NCBI GenBank assembly: GCA_040391605.1
Contig: JBEBXK010000006.1
Span: 1 to 64,000 of the forward strand
Length of the DNA stretch: 64,000 bases
Origin: Vulgatibacter incomptus_A
GTDB taxonomy: Bacteria; Myxococcota; Myxococcia; Myxococcales; Vulgatibacteraceae
Reading direction: 5' to 3'
Below the pieces are notes generated by a model. The model had not been told where the DNA came from and did not search any database. It was given only the letters and a program-made list of their open reading frames with translations. The position numbers were made by a program, and so were the translations under genes. Position 1 is the stretch's first letter. Each line of letters starts with the position of its first letter. Shown one piece after another: positions 1 to 9,987 of this stretch.

Positions 1-79
1 AATAATACAGCGCGTCGACGTCCTTGGCGAACGTGGAGGCCTGCGGGGGGAAGAGAATGGAGTCTGGATTGGTCGCCAT
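1..79 (-). CDS. coxB: Cytochrome c oxidase subunit II, N-terminal fragment (cut by window edge)
   Basis: Only the first 26 codons are inside the window, beginning at an ATG whose first base is 79 and reading MATNPDSILFPPQAS and then STFAKDVDALYY. The stretch before the first membrane helix of subunit II proteins that work with alternative complex III is typically of this kind, with P-x-AS and a VD-x-L motif. The gene starts 5 bases after the stop of the SCO copper chaperone, and is the last visible member of the act operon. SCO proteins deliver copper to the CuA site of this subunit, so the context supports the call. The fragment is too short for certainty. Confidence 0.6.
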   Translation of the reverse strand, partial: MATNPDSILFPPQASTFAKDVDALYY

Positions 80-84
80 GTGAT

Positions 85-954
85 TCAGCTCTTGCTCTTG
101 CGCGATGCGTTCCGGCGCCGGTTGATGAGGAGGAAGGCGCCGAGGCCAACCAAGGTGACGGCTCCGCCAGCCCGCATCAGTCGCTGCGCGAAGAGAACGT
201 ACTCCTTGGAGTCATCGTCGAAGTGATAACAGAAGAGAAGCAAGCGGTCGATCGTGCTCCCCACCTTGCCCTGTGAGGCGTCGAGGAGCGCGAGCTTGAG
301 GTTGCCGGGCGGAAATTCGATCCCGTAGAGATAGCGGCTGATCTTCCCCTCGGGAGAGGCGATGAAGATCACGGCGGGGTGCGCCCACTGCTGCTCCTTC
401 TCCACCCAATGGTATTGGAAGCCCAGCGCGTCGGCGAGGCGCCGCACCTCGGACTCCTCGGCCGTGTGGAAGACCCAGCCCTCGCCGGCGTCCTCGCGCT
501 TCGCCTCCTCCAGGATGCTGGCGCGCTTCTGCGCAGCGAGCTCCGAGTTCTCCTCTGGATCGATGGAGATGGTGACGACCTCGAACTCCTTACCGGGTAG
601 GTACTCCAGCTTGCCGACACCCTTGGCGAGGCCGTTGAGCACCAGGCCGCAGAGCATCGGGCAGCCGTAGTACACCAGGTTCAGCACCACGGGCCTGCCG
701 CTCTTGAAGTAGTCGCCCAGCAGGACGTCGTTGCCCTCATGATCCTTGAGCTTCACGTCCAGCGGCAGCATCTCGCCCAGGTGCTCCTCCACGTCGACGG
801 TCTCGAGCTGCTTGGGCAGCACGTTGGCCGGGGCGGAGAGCTCCCGCAGACCGCTCGGACCCATCTGGGCCGCGGCCTCCCCCGCCGGCAAGGCGAGGAG
901 CGCGACGAGGGCGAGGGATCCGAGGCGGATCGCGCTGGGACGACGAAGGATCAC
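85..954 (-). CDS. SCO1/SenC family copper chaperone for cytochrome oxidase
   Basis: The protein has 289 residues, with an N-terminal signal segment (about residues 10-29, ending in an AAAQ-like cleavage region), a thioredoxin-like domain and a C-terminal membrane helix near residues 263-278 followed by RRR. The copper-binding CxxxC motif is C98-PML-C102, and the distant ligand is H192 in WAHPAVIF; all three SCO ligands are present. It should act at the outer face of the inner membrane, loading copper into the CuA site of oxidase subunit II. Its start overlaps the stop of the preceding membrane protein by 4 bases (ATGA), and coxB begins 5 bases after its stop, so it belongs to the act-cox operon. 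The C-terminal anchor in addition to a signal segment is typical of proteobacterial SCO relatives in such operons. Confidence 0.9.
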   Translation of the reverse strand: MILRRPSAIRLGSLALVALLALPAGEAAAQMGPSGLRELSAPANVLPKQLETVDVEEHLGEMLPLDVKLKDHEGNDVLLGDYFKSGRPVVLNLVYYGCPMLCGLVLNGLAKGVGKLEYLPGKEFEVVTISIDPEENSELAAQKRASILEEAKREDAGEGWVFHTAEESEVRRLADALGFQYHWVEKEQQWAHPAVIFIASPEGKISRYLYGIEFPPGNLKLALLDASQGKVGSTIDRLLLFCYHFDDDSKEYVLFAQRLMRAGGAVTLVGLGAFLLINRRRNASRKSKS

Positions 955-1382
955 TGGGCCTCGGCCTCCGGAGCCGCGTCCTCGACGGGAGCCGGCTGCA
1001 CGATCCGCTGGGCGACGCCTGCAGCCTGCCGCTGCCGCGCCTCCCGGACGAAGAGCTCGACGCCCTTGTCGAGGGGCACCCGGTAGATCCCGTTCTCCGC
1101 GTCGATGATCCCGGCGTTGCCGAGCTGCTCCTGCTCGCTGGCGTGGAGCGCCCGAAGCGCCTCCGAGCCCTTGGAGAGCACCTGGGTATGGCGGACCTCC
1201 TCCGCCTCGCGGATGAAGTAGGCGTAGAGGAAGTAGGAGATGATCGCCAGGGCGATGGCGAGGCAGGCCAGGGCGACGCCGACGCCGGCGGCGCTGGTGG
1301 TGTCGGCCTCGGCCAGGGTCGGAGAGTGATGGGCGTCCGCAGCAGCGGACGCCGCCTCATGATGCTGGGAGGGCTCAAGCAT
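951..1382 (-). CDS. Small membrane protein of the alternative complex III operon
   Basis: This is a 143-residue protein with a His- and Ala-rich N-terminus, one strong membrane helix at about residues 32-55 and a hydrophilic C-terminal domain ending in an acidic Ala/Glu/Pro tail. I see no cofactor motif. The start overlaps the 3' end of actF by 8 bases, and the stop overlaps the SCO start by 4, so it is co-translated with the complex. It occupies the position where other act operons encode small single-helix subunits (ActG-like), and a structural subunit or assembly factor role is inferred from position only. The soluble part (ALHASEQEQLGNAG, then a VPLDKGVEL segment) resembles the C-terminal domain of small proteins often seen before SCO genes in myxobacteria; I cannot name a family. 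Confidence 0.7.
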   Translation of the reverse strand: MLEPSQHHEAASAAADAHHSPTLAEADTTSAAGVGVALACLAIALAIISYFLYAYFIREAEEVRHTQVLSKGSEALRALHASEQEQLGNAGIIDAENGIYRVPLDKGVELFVREARQRQAAGVAQRIVQPAPVEDAAPEAEAQ

Positions 1383-2634
1383 TCTCGAAGTCCAGGGAAG
1401 AGCGGAGGTGGGGATCGCCGATGGGGATAAGGGGATGCTTGCCGAGGCGCCACGCCATCAGGCCTACAAAGATCCCCCCCACACCGAGCAACGCGGTGAA
1501 GACGACCCAATTGAGCTGCGGACCGGCGTGGTGGTGATCGAGGCTGGGCATGACGATCCAGTAGACGTCGAGGAGCCGGCCCAGGATCACCATCAGCGCG
1601 CCGATGAGGAGCGGGCCGAGGTTGCGCTTGGCGTGACGGGTGATCAGCCAGAGGAAGGGGAGCGCGAAGGAGAAGGCGATCATCGCGAGGCTGACGCCAG
1701 ACCAGCCGTGGTTCCACCGATCGAGGTACCAGAAGGTCTCCTCGGGCATGTTGGCGTACCAGATCAGGAAGTACTGCACGAAGGCGATGTAGCCGTAGAA
1801 GATGGTGAAGCCGAAGAGCAGCTTGCCGAGGTCGTGGTAGTGCTCGATGGTCACCACGCCCCGGAGGAGGCCGCCGCGATGCAGCAGCATCGTCGCCACG
1901 ATCAACATGGCGAGCGCCCCCTGGAACGCGCCGGAGAAGACGTAGACGCCGAAGATCGTCGAGAACCAATGCGGCGACAGCGACATCAGCCAGTCGAAGG
2001 CGGCGAAGGTGATCGAGAGGCCGAAGAGCATCATGCCCGGAGCGCTGGCCGCCTTGAGGGAGGCGAGGATGGCAGCTCCGTCGCCTCTATCCTGCTGGAC
2101 CGACTTGCGGGAGAGGTAGACGGCGAGTCCCGACCAGATCGCGAAGTAGATCACGGCGCGGACCGCGAAGAAGCCGACGTTGAGGTAGCCGGCCTTGCCC
2201 TGGAGGATCTCGTCTCCTGCGACGATGGCGGGATCCGACCACTCGAAGAGGTGCTTCATCCCGAAGGCGATCGGGAGGAAGAGGAGCGCGAAGATCGGCA
2301 ACGTCGACATCGCCGCCTCGGCGATCCGCCGCAGGACCACGCCCCAGCGCGCGCCGGTGATGTGGTGGAGCAGCACGAAGAAGAGCGATCCCAGCGCCAC
2401 GCTGAGGAAGAGGATGTAGGCGAAGAGGTAGGCGCCGTAGGCCTGGACCGGATCCAGGACGGTGGTGCCGATCAGGGTGGCGCCGATGCCGATGGCGCCG
2501 ACGATGAAGCCGATCATCGCCACGCGCTTGGAGCGGGCCTGCTCCCAATAGACCTGTCGAGCCGGCAGGGTGGCCGCCGGCGCAGTCTCGAAGGTGGGCG
2601 CCATGGAGGCTGCCACGGGATTGGACGAGCTCAT
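1375..2634 (-). CDS. actF: Alternative complex III membrane subunit ActF (NrfD/PsrC-like)
   Basis: The protein has 419 residues and about ten hydrophobic helices spread along its length, after a roughly 35-residue hydrophilic N-terminus. It is the second, divergent NrfD-like quinol-interacting subunit of alternative complex III, the molybdopterin-family-derived quinol:cytochrome c oxidoreductase that replaces the bc1 complex. Features seen are the His pair in the second helix region (LLHHITGARWG), the HLFEWSDP segment and the EHYHDLGKLLFGF segment, all usual in ActF. It is embedded in the operon: its ATG overlaps the actE stop by 4 bases, and its 3' end overlaps the next gene by 8. Length agrees with known ActF proteins. 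Confidence 0.9.
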   Translation of the reverse strand: MSSSNPVAASMAPTFETAPAATLPARQVYWEQARSKRVAMIGFIVGAIGIGATLIGTTVLDPVQAYGAYLFAYILFLSVALGSLFFVLLHHITGARWGVVLRRIAEAAMSTLPIFALLFLPIAFGMKHLFEWSDPAIVAGDEILQGKAGYLNVGFFAVRAVIYFAIWSGLAVYLSRKSVQQDRGDGAAILASLKAASAPGMMLFGLSITFAAFDWLMSLSPHWFSTIFGVYVFSGAFQGALAMLIVATMLLHRGGLLRGVVTIEHYHDLGKLLFGFTIFYGYIAFVQYFLIWYANMPEETFWYLDRWNHGWSGVSLAMIAFSFALPFLWLITRHAKRNLGPLLIGALMVILGRLLDVYWIVMPSLDHHHAGPQLNWVVFTALLGVGGIFVGLMAWRLGKHPLIPIGDPHLRSSLDFENA

Positions 2635-3266
2635 CTCAGGTTGTTCCTCGACTCGGGCGGGACGTCCTCGAGCTTGGCGTGGTGGGTGCGCTGCAGCGCC
2701 TGGATGTAGGAGACGATGGCCCAGCGATCGCCCTCGGAGATCTGCTTCGCGTAGGACGGCATCGTCCGGACCCCGTCGCTGATGAGCTGGAAGAACTGCC
2801 CCGGGACGAACTCCTGGATGCGGGGCTCGTGAATGCTCGGGGGCGGGATCCAGCCGCGGGTGGGGACGAGCCCCTTGCCGGTGCCGACCGCGTCGTGACA
2901 GGGCGCGCAGTAGATCGTGTAGCGCTCCTTGCCGCGGTGGACCAGGGCCTCGGAGACCTCGACCGGATACTGCGTCACGGGCTGACCGTCGGCGTCGACG
3001 CCGCGGTAAAATGCCGGATCGGCCTTGAGCGAGTCACGGGCCACGGTGTGGGTCGGCGGCGTGCGCATGGTGCGGCCGTCGGGCCAGAAGGCGGACTCGC
3101 TCTGTGACTTGTCCTTCGGCTGGTTGTTCATGTTGGTCACGGGGACCAGGAAGAAGTCGACCCACTTCGGCGGCGGGAGGATCGGAGGATCCTCGCTGGT
3201 GCCGCCACGGCAGCCGGAGAGCGCCAGGGCGCTCAGCAGGGAGAGCAGGAGAAGCCGGCGAATCAC
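2631..3266 (-). CDS. actE: Alternative complex III monoheme cytochrome c lipoprotein ActE
   Basis: This is a 211-residue lipoprotein. The signal peptide ends in the lipobox LSGC with the modified Cys at position 19. A single heme c site, CAPCH at residues 120-124, follows, and a Met candidate axial ligand lies in the later RTMPSY segment. It is the monoheme cytochrome subunit of alternative complex III, anchored by lipid on the periplasmic face, and should pass electrons from the pentaheme subunit ActA towards the oxidase. It overlaps actD upstream and actF downstream by 4 bases each (ATGA-type junctions), which fits translational coupling and fixed stoichiometry. Confidence 0.92.
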   Translation of the reverse strand: MIRRLLLLSLLSALALSGCRGGTSEDPPILPPPKWVDFFLVPVTNMNNQPKDKSQSESAFWPDGRTMRTPPTHTVARDSLKADPAFYRGVDADGQPVTQYPVEVSEALVHRGKERYTIYCAPCHDAVGTGKGLVPTRGWIPPPSIHEPRIQEFVPGQFFQLISDGVRTMPSYAKQISEGDRWAIVSYIQALQRTHHAKLEDVPPESRNNLR

Positions 3267-3796
3267 TTTGCCTCCAACATCGCCACGCGCTTGCCACCGA
3301 TCTGCTCGAGGAGGGCGTGGGTCCGGGTCGCGTCGAACTTGGCGTCGCGCGACTCCACCGAGAGGAAGAATTTATCGTCGCTGAACTTGCGGAAGCCCGG
3401 GTGGCTGAGGAGCGGGTGGCTCCACCTGGGCAGGCCGTTCAGGAAGAACATGCCGAAGACGCTTCCGAAGGCGGCGAGCAGGATCGTCAGCGCGAAGGTC
3501 ACCGGGACGAAGGCCTGGAAGGAGAAGAACGGCTTGCCGCCGATGGTCATCTGGTAGCTGACCGCGTTGGCGTACCACTGCAGCGCGAGACCACCGAGGC
3601 CGCCGGCGACGCCGTGGGCCAGGACGATCCAGCCCAGGCGTGAGTCGGGGATCTTCATGGCCTTCTCCAGACCATGGACCGGGAACGGCGTATGTGCGTC
3701 GAAGGAGCGGTAGCCCGCCTCCCGCAGCTTGTCGGCTGCGGCGAGGATCTCCGCGGGCGTATCGAATTCGGCGACGAGAACCTTCTGCTTGGCCAT
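3263..3796 (-). CDS. actD: Alternative complex III subunit ActD (DUF3341)
   Basis: The protein has 177 residues. The soluble N-terminal part carries the family signature in which a cytoplasmic domain reads LVAEFDTPAEILAAADKLR and then AGYRSFDAHTPFPVHGLEKAM. Two membrane helices follow, at about residues 57-80 and 98-120. ActD is a structural subunit of alternative complex III without cofactors, and its soluble domain faces the cytoplasm. It starts only 2 bases after the actC stop and overlaps actE by 4 bases. The family is essentially always found between actC and actE, as here. Confidence 0.93.
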   Translation of the reverse strand: MAKQKVLVAEFDTPAEILAAADKLREAGYRSFDAHTPFPVHGLEKAMKIPDSRLGWIVLAHGVAGGLGGLALQWYANAVSYQMTIGGKPFFSFQAFVPVTFALTILLAAFGSVFGMFFLNGLPRWSHPLLSHPGFRKFSDDKFFLSVESRDAKFDATRTHALLEQIGGKRVAMLEAK

Positions 3797-3798
3797 GT

Positions 3799-5225
<1,427 letters not shown>

Positions 5226-5229
<4 letters not shown>

Positions 5230-8200
5230 GACACCATCTCGGGGTTCGGGTTCCGGATGCGGGCCAGGTAGGAGGTGCGGGGCTTGGTCCCCAGCTCGCC
5301 GAGCATCTCGTAGCTCCGCGGCTGGGCCTTGCTCTTGCTGACCCGGCTGTTGGGATCGTTGATGTCACCGAAGACGATGGCCTCGGTGGGGCAGGCCTGG
5401 GCACACGCCGGGACGATGGCGCCGTCCGGCACGATCTCCGAGCCTCGGAGCTTGGTGTCCCGCTTGGCCACGTTGATGCGCTGGACACAGTAGGTGCACT
5501 TCTCCATCACGCCGCGGGTCCGCACGGTGACGTCTGGGTTGAAGCGGAGCTGGGAGACGTCGGTGAGCGCGCCCTCCCCCTCCTGATGCCAGTCGAAGAA
5601 GTTGAAGCGACGGACCTTGTAGGGGCAGTTGTTGGAGCAGTACCGCGTGCCGATGCAGCGGTTGTAGATCATGTCGTTGAGGCCGCCGTCCTTGGAGTGG
5701 ACGGTCGCGGCCACCGGGCAGACGTTCTCACAGGGAGCGTCCTCACACTGTACACATGAGACCGGCTGGTGGACCACCTCCGGCTCGGAGAGATCGGAGG
5801 GATCGTCGGTGGAGCTCGCGAAGTAGCGGTCGATCCGGATCCAATGCATCTGCCGGCCCATGCGGACCTGCTCGGGCCCCACCACCGGGATGTTGTTCTC
5901 GGCCTGGCAGGCGATCATGCAGCCGTTGCAGCCGATGCAAGAGTTCAGGTCGATGGACATCCCCCACTGCTGGCCCACGTACTCATGAGACTTCCAGAGT
6001 GCGAGGCTCCTGGGCCCCTTGACCAGGGTCTGTGCGTAGGTGGGGTTGGCGGCGTACTCCTTGGCCGTCTGCTCCCGCACCAGCGGGCGCCCCTCCATCG
6101 ACTGATGGTCCTGGGTGGTGGGCAGCAGCGCCGTGCCGGCGATACGGCTGAGCTTGGCGCCGGACGCCATCCAGAGGCTGTCGGTGGCGCGGAGGCCGTA
6201 GGCGTCGAAGCCGCGGCCGGTGCCGACCCGGCCCGCGTGCTTGCGGCCGTAGCCCAGGGCGATGGCGACGGTGTTGTCGGCGAGGCCGGGCTGCACCCAT
6301 ACGCCGGCGTCGAGGGAGCGTCCGCCCTGCTCGATCCGGACCATCTGGTTGGTCTCGAGACCCAGGGCCTTGGCGGTGGCCGGGCTCAGCATGGCCGCGT
6401 TGGACCAGGTGAGCTTGCTCATCGAATCCGGCAGCTCCTGGAGCCAGCCGTTGTTCGAGAAGCGACCGTCGAAGACCTTGTGATCCACGGTGAAGACGAG
6501 GTCGAGGGAGTCGGCGGAGGCAGCCGCGGGCCTCGCGACCTTCGCCGCTGCGGCGGAGACCGCCCCAGCCTGGAAGCTGGCCTCGACGAGCTGCGCGCCG
6601 CCATGGACACCGTCATGGAGCGCCTTGCGCCACTCCGCCTCGCCGCCCTGGGTCGCGAGGAAGTGGCCGTGGACGATCTCGTAGCCCTTCTTGGGAGCGC
6701 CGGCGAGCTGGGAGAGCAGCTCCACCTTGCTGCGGCCGTCCCAGATCGGCTGGATCAGCGGCTGCACCACGGAGTAGGTGCCGTCCAGCGCAGTGGCGTC
6801 GCCCCACTCCTCGAGGAAGTGGGTCTGGGGCAGCACCCAATCGGCGAGGAGGGAGGTCTCGTTGGGGGCCTCGGCGAGGTGGATCCTATGCTTGGCCTTG
6901 GCCATGGCGGCGCCGAAGCCGAGATCGGCCGGGGCGTCGAAGGCGGGGTTGCCGCCGAGGATCACCAGGGTGTCGACCTTGCCCGCGTCGAGGGCCTTGG
7001 CCGCGGCGGCGATCCCCTCGACCTGGCTCTTGGAAGGAGCGTGCGGCGCCGCGGCGAAGCGGACGGTCTCGCCCACGTTGCCCAGGGCCTCGTTCAGCGC
7101 CAGGGCGATGGCCTGGACCTCGGCGGGCTGATGGGTGCCGACGGCGATGACGCTGCGGCCTCGCTTGCCCGCCAGCTCCTTGGCCAGGGTCTGGACGAAG
7201 GCAGCGGGGAAGGCGTCGGAGGCCGCCGCGACGCCGGCCGGGAGGGAGACGCCGCGCTGCTGCAGCTCGGCGGCCAGCGCCCGAAGGAAGGTGCCCGCCT
7301 CGCCGGCGCGGATGCGGAGGCGATGGTCGGCGGCGCCGCCGGTGACGGTGAAGACGGGCTCCACCGCCCAGACCCGGTTCATGCCGCCGGGGCCCTCGGG
7401 GTGGCGCCGCGAGGCCCAATCCCTGCCGTAGCGGAGGTGGAAGGGGGACGAGCCGAGGAGGTCGGCGTCCACCGCCACGATGGAGTCGGCGCGCTCGAGG
7501 CGGTAGACCGGCTCGAGGGCCTGGCCATAGGCGAGGCGGGTAGCCGCCAGGGTCTGCTCGCCGCTGACGGGATCCCACTCGACGATGGTGGCCTTGGGGA
7601 GGGCCTCGGCGAGCTGCGCGATCATCGCCGCGTGGGCCGGGGAGCGGGTGGCCTCGTGGACCACCAGCAAGCCCTCGCCGCCCTTGGCCCGCAGCGCGAC
7701 GAAGCGCTCGTTCCAATCGGCGTCGAAGGCGGGCCACTCGGACTCGGCGCCGCCCTTCAGCACCCGGACGGTGCGATCGGGATCGTAGAGCGAGAGCACC
7801 GCGCCCTGCTCCAGGGAGCCCGTGGCGCCGGCGGAGGCCGGATGGAGCTTGTTGCCCTCGATCTTGGTGGGGCGGCCGTCGTTGGACTCGACCACCAAGC
7901 CGGTGACCATGCCGGAGACGTTGAAGGTGGTGGCGTAATACTGCGGCAGCCCCGGGAGCAGATCCTCCGGGCGCTTGGCGTAGGGGATGATCTTCTCCAC
8001 CGGGCGCCGCACGCAGGCGGTGCCCAGGCCGGCGAAGGCCACCGACGCGCCCATCAGGGAGATGAAGCTGCGGCGGGAGACCGGATCGAGGAGCTCGTCC
8101 GCGCCCTGGGGGAACTCACGGGTCACGAACTCGTGAAACTCGCTGGTGCCCGCCACGTGATCGGCGCTGCGCCAGTAGATCTTTCCATTCTCCTCCACGG

Positions 8201-8294
8201 GGAGGAGGGCGGGATCGCGCTCGGCGACGCCGTCGGACTTGGGGTCGTGGTGCATGTGATCGTGGGGCTCGTTGCCGTCGTGGCGGTGGCTCAT
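5226..8294 (-). CDS. actB: Alternative complex III ActB: molybdopterin-oxidoreductase-like domain fused to an iron-sulfur ferredoxin domain
   Basis: The start is placed at the ATG at 8294, which forms an ATGA overlap with the actA stop; the open frame continues upstream but only inside actA. The 1022-residue product has a His-rich N-terminus, a twin-arginine motif RRSFISLMG at residues 74-82 with a hydrophobic stretch after it, then a large molybdopterin-oxidoreductase-like domain (about 85-740). A C-terminal four-cluster ferredoxin domain begins near residue 785 with CIGCNGCMIAC and goes on through CVQCEDAPCENVCP, CSNNCPYK, CTYC and CAQACP (about 963). In known complexes the molybdopterin domain carries no Mo cofactor and the iron-sulfur clusters pass electrons from quinol. 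The Tat-type signal implies folding before export. Confidence 0.93.
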
Positions 8295-8983
8295 CGGTGG
8301 CACCCCGAGCAGTCGGTGGGCGCGTTCACGTGGTACTCCTCCATGAGCTTCGCTCCAAGCTCTTGTCGATCGCCCTCGGGCTCCCAGGCCATGTTCGTGA
8401 CCTGATCCTTGGGACGCAGATGCGGGGCGGGGTTCCGATGGCAGTCGAGGCACCAGCTCATGCTGAGCGGCTCCTCCACCCGGACGACCTCCATCTGGTC
8501 GACGCGGCCGTGGCACTCCACGCAGCCCACGCCCTTGTTCACGTGCTGGGCGTGGCTGAAATAGGCGAAGTCCGCGACCTTATGGACCTTGATCCACTCG
8601 ATCGGCTCGCCCTTCTGGAAGCTGTCCCGCACCGCCTGCAGCTTGGGCGAGTCGTGCTTCACCACCGTATGGCAGTTCATGCAGATGTCAGCCGAGGGCA
8701 CGGAGGCGTGGGGGCCCTCTTCTACGGCGATATGGCAGTAGCGGCAGTCGATACCGTACTGCCCCGCGTGCAGCTCGTGGCTGTAGGCCACCGGCTGGAC
8801 CGGCGCGTAGCCGACCTCGGTATGCTTCGGCGAGAACCAAAACCAGAAGACGAAGACCACCACCGCCGTGAGCACGGCCGTGGCCACGGGGATGATCGTC
8901 GGGATCTGGTTGACCCAGGCCGGGAAGACGAATGGGACCGGCGATTCGTCGCGATCGTCGGGTCGCTGTCCGGAAGAATCCAC
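8291..8983 (-). CDS. actA: Alternative complex III pentaheme cytochrome c subunit ActA
   Basis: The start is the GTG at 8983, preceded by an AAGG Shine-Dalgarno at 8997-9000; the open frame extends further upstream without a ribosome site. The 230-residue product has one N-terminal membrane helix (about 29-51) and five heme c motifs: CRYCH (80-84), CMNCH (101-105), CVECH (154-158), CLDCH (178-182) and CSGCH (225-229). Five hemes and one anchor are the standard ActA layout. It is the periplasmic electron exit of the complex and the first gene of the operon. The 400-base region upstream, which also serves the divergent gene at 9385, must contain the operon promoter. Confidence 0.93.
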   Translation of the reverse strand: MDSSGQRPDDRDESPVPFVFPAWVNQIPTIIPVATAVLTAVVVFVFWFWFSPKHTEVGYAPVQPVAYSHELHAGQYGIDCRYCHIAVEEGPHASVPSADICMNCHTVVKHDSPKLQAVRDSFQKGEPIEWIKVHKVADFAYFSHAQHVNKGVGCVECHGRVDQMEVVRVEEPLSMSWCLDCHRNPAPHLRPKDQVTNMAWEPEGDRQELGAKLMEEYHVNAPTDCSGCHR

Positions 8984-9384
8984 TGGTGTCGCCCTACCTT
9001 TGAAAAAGCAGCTCGAGCCGGAACGTAGGAGAATGCCTCTCCTGCGATCCGGGAAACCTTGCATCGTCGGCTGCGGTGTCGCCGGGACCTTGGCAAGGTT
9101 CATGCCGGCCCATTGCTACCAACGCAGCGCGTCTTCGTCGCTTGGTCGTCTGTTCAACCGCGGCAAATTGCCGCGGCGTGACGCCGCACCATTCCACTTC
9201 GCCACATTCGAAGAGCGTCGCCGCCCGCCGATCCTGCCCTGACCCGCTCGCGCATTCGTAGGTGTCCGGGCGATGCACGCTGGCGCGATCGCTCGTTCCT
9301 CCGTAAGAAGGCGTGTTGCAATGCCTGTGGACAGACGGGGGTTTCTAGCCCACTGCTCCACGGAAAGGAAAGCGATTTTCGCCT
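8984..9384. other. Divergent intergenic region between actA and the gene at 9385
   Basis: This is about 400 bases between divergent start codons with no supported gene. It must hold the act operon promoter and that of the 9385 gene. The only strong structure is the palindrome at 9158-9176. I could not identify convincing -35/-10 pairs. Confidence 0.6.
9158..9176. promoter_or_regulatory. Perfect 9-bp inverted repeat, possible operator
   Basis: CCGCGGCAA-A-TTGCCGCGG is a perfect inverted repeat of 9-bp arms around a single base. It lies about 175 bases upstream of actA and 209 bases upstream of the divergent gene. There is no T-run on either side, so a terminator is unlikely. A dimeric regulator site controlling the respiratory operon is the natural reading, but the regulator is unknown. 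Confidence 0.4.
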
Positions 9385-9987
9385 ATGCGACGTTGGCTGA
9401 CGATAGGGGGCTTGATCGCCGTGGCTGTAGCCGGGGCAGGATATTTTCTGGCCACCGTCGGCGTGAAGAACGTGGTGGGCTCCGGCCAGGCCAGCGTGGA
9501 GAAGACCGCGGTCTCCACCCTGCGCACCCTCCATTGGGCCCAGGGCCTCTTCCGCCAGGGCGGCTACATCGACGTGGACGGCAACGGCGTCGCAGAGTTC
9601 GGCGAGTTGGGGCAGCTCGCAGGGCGCGATCCGCTGCCGAGCGGCGAGACGCTGCGATCCTCCCTGCTGCCCGAGGCCGGCACCCGAGTGAGCGGCCCGA
9701 TCCTCGAGGCCGGGGGCTATTGCTTTCGCTACGATCTGCCGGAGGGGAGCCACGCCAGGGAGCGGGCCTTCGTCGGTTACGGCTGGCCGCGGCAGCTCGA
9801 GGCGGGGCGCAAGCTCTTCTGCATCGATCAGGACGAGCAGATCTACGAGTCCTCCAACCCGGAGGCCTACGCCGGCTGTGATCAGGGTCCGCCACGGGGG
9901 CTCTGCCCCGTCGATGGAGAAGCGCTGGGTCCGAGCTGGGTCCGCTGGCGCAACAAGACCAACGAGCTCTCGGTGGGGGCGAAGTGA
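9385..9987 (+). CDS. Pseudopilin-like or membrane-anchored protein of unknown function
   Basis: The protein has 200 residues with a short basic N-terminus (MRRW), one membrane helix at about residues 6-24, and an exported domain. The segment after the helix (SVEKTAVSTLRTLHWAQGLF) and the acidic loop DVDGNGVAEFGEL resemble type II secretion or pilin-like proteins, in which a long helix is followed by a calcium-binding-like Asp/Asn loop. No classical prepilin peptidase motif (G-F/T-x4-E) is obvious, so I do not call it a pilin. It has several Cys in its C-terminal half (YCF, FCID, AGCD, GLCP) that could form disulfides. Its stop overlaps the hrpB start by 4 bases, so the two are translationally coupled. 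Confidence 0.6.
   Translation: MRRWLTIGGLIAVAVAGAGYFLATVGVKNVVGSGQASVEKTAVSTLRTLHWAQGLFRQGGYIDVDGNGVAEFGELGQLAGRDPLPSGETLRSSLLPEAGTRVSGPILEAGGYCFRYDLPEGSHARERAFVGYGWPRQLEAGRKLFCIDQDEQIYESSNPEAYAGCDQGPPRGLCPVDGEALGPSWVRWRNKTNELSVGAK

Noticed and set aside
5769..8405. Long open frame on the plus strand opposite actB
   Set aside because: Codon-bias shadow of the GC-rich actB gene; the protein is of low quality and lacks motifs, while actB has clear domains.
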